Shown: positions 63,739 through 64,000 of the stretch, piece by piece | Layout of the letters: every line of letters begins with the position of its first letter | Numbering within the stretch: position 1 is the stretch's first letter | Origin: Adiantum capillus-veneris | Taxonomy: Eukaryota; Streptophyta; Polypodiopsida; Polypodiales; Pteridaceae | Direction of reading: 5' to 3' | Length of the DNA stretch: 64,000 bases | Assembly: GCA_014529385.2 (NCBI GenBank) | Contig: CM043966.1 | Location: forward strand, 38,448,537 to 38,512,536 | The notes under the pieces: model-generated | Database searches by the model: none | What the model saw: only the letters and a program-made list of their open reading frames with translations | Told to the model about the DNA's origin: nothing | Position numbers and translations under genes: made by a program

Positions 63739-64000
63739 ATGAGGAAGACGAACGAAAAAGCCGACCCCCTAGAGGATGCTATTCGAAAATGCAAAGAGGA
63801 AATGACGGAGACCATCACCAAGATGAACCGCAATCTCTGGGGCACAATAAACATTCTCGAAGGACGTGTGCTGATCCAAGAGAGCAAGATAAGCACTTTG
63901 GAAGACCGAGTGACGACCCAAGAGGAAGAGATCACGTCACTCAAGAAAGAACTCGTCGAAGCCCGATCAAAAAACACACTGGAAGAGGGCGAACTGCAAC
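63739..64000 (+). CDS. N-terminal part of a coiled-coil protein (partial)
   Basis: ATG at 63739 begins MRKTNEKADPLEDAIRKCK and the frame stays open to the window end (87 codons). The visible part is strongly helical, with heptad-like spacing (EGRVLIQESKISTLEDRV, EEEITSLKKELVEARSK). This could be the start of a host coiled-coil protein, or the N-terminal ORF of a retroelement such as a LINE. No domain can be assigned without the rest. Confidence 0.5.
   Translation, partial: MRKTNEKADPLEDAIRKCKEEMTETITKMNRNLWGTINILEGRVLIQESKISTLEDRVTTQEEEITSLKKELVEARSKNTLEEGELQ

Overview
The window is plant nuclear DNA, dominated by LTR retrotransposons and long AG/CT, CA/GT, poly-G and poly-C tracts. It holds one clear host gene and the 5' part of a second possible one. 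Several features point to a large, repeat-rich vascular-plant genome: Ty3/gypsy and Ty1/copia elements of plant type (initiator-Met tRNA primer sites in the copia elements, TGGCGCC-type primer sites in gypsy, a second RNase H of the Tat lineage), MITEs with target-site duplications, and a plant LEA_2/NHL membrane-protein gene. A fern or gymnosperm is possible, but the species cannot be fixed from the sequence.

Layout. 1-2.7 kb: broken coding-like fragments of unknown family. 2.7-4.8 kb: a decayed minus-strand gypsy gag-pol remnant. 4.9-10.7 kb: a decayed plus-strand Tat-like gypsy element with an 8-bp-TSD MITE inside its integrase. 10.9-12.7 kb: a minus-strand unknown coding region next to an initiator-Met-type primer site. 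12.7-18.8 kb: non-coding DNA with microsatellites. 18.8-54.1 kb: a nested transposon stack. The outer layer is an old plus-strand copia gag. It is cut by a 5,141-bp minus-strand copia element (20366-25506, TSD CGCTC). Next to that lies a minus-strand Tat-like gypsy element (LTRs 25850-27002 and 52475-53607), which is itself split by a giant 19,033-bp plus-strand gypsy element (27100-46132, TSD CTCAC). 54.1-59 kb: intergenic DNA with a 452-bp foldback element. 59.8-61.3 kb: promoter, leader, CDS and poly(A) signal of a LEA_2/NHL-type gene. 61.3-63 kb: a decayed gypsy integrase fragment and repeats. 63.0-64.0 kb: a CT tract, a GC-rich block, a poly-C run and the start of a coiled-coil ORF that leaves the window.

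The main find is the giant element. It encodes Gag, a zinc-knuckle/retropepsin segment and RT-RNase H-integrase. Unusually, it has two successive H2C2 zinc-binding modules, a second retropepsin-like domain downstream of integrase joined to a basic tail of repeated KQxWxxK units, and a large unknown 3' coding region of about 3.2 kb. Nine copies of a 24-bp perfect or near-perfect palindrome (half-site AGACATCATACG) occur nowhere else in the window. Four lie in the 5' leader and five in the region before the 3' ORF. The two arrays have nearly the same spacing series (281/129/284 and 284/285/135/283 bp), and in both the last palindrome centre is about 179 nt before the ATG. The spacers have diverged while the palindromes have not. 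This suggests a duplicated, constrained regulatory or RNA element serving two translation units of one retrotransposon.

The ORFs of the giant element are interrupted by several single-base frame changes. Its two LTRs are nearly identical, so this copy is young and slightly damaged, or carries a few indel errors from sequencing.
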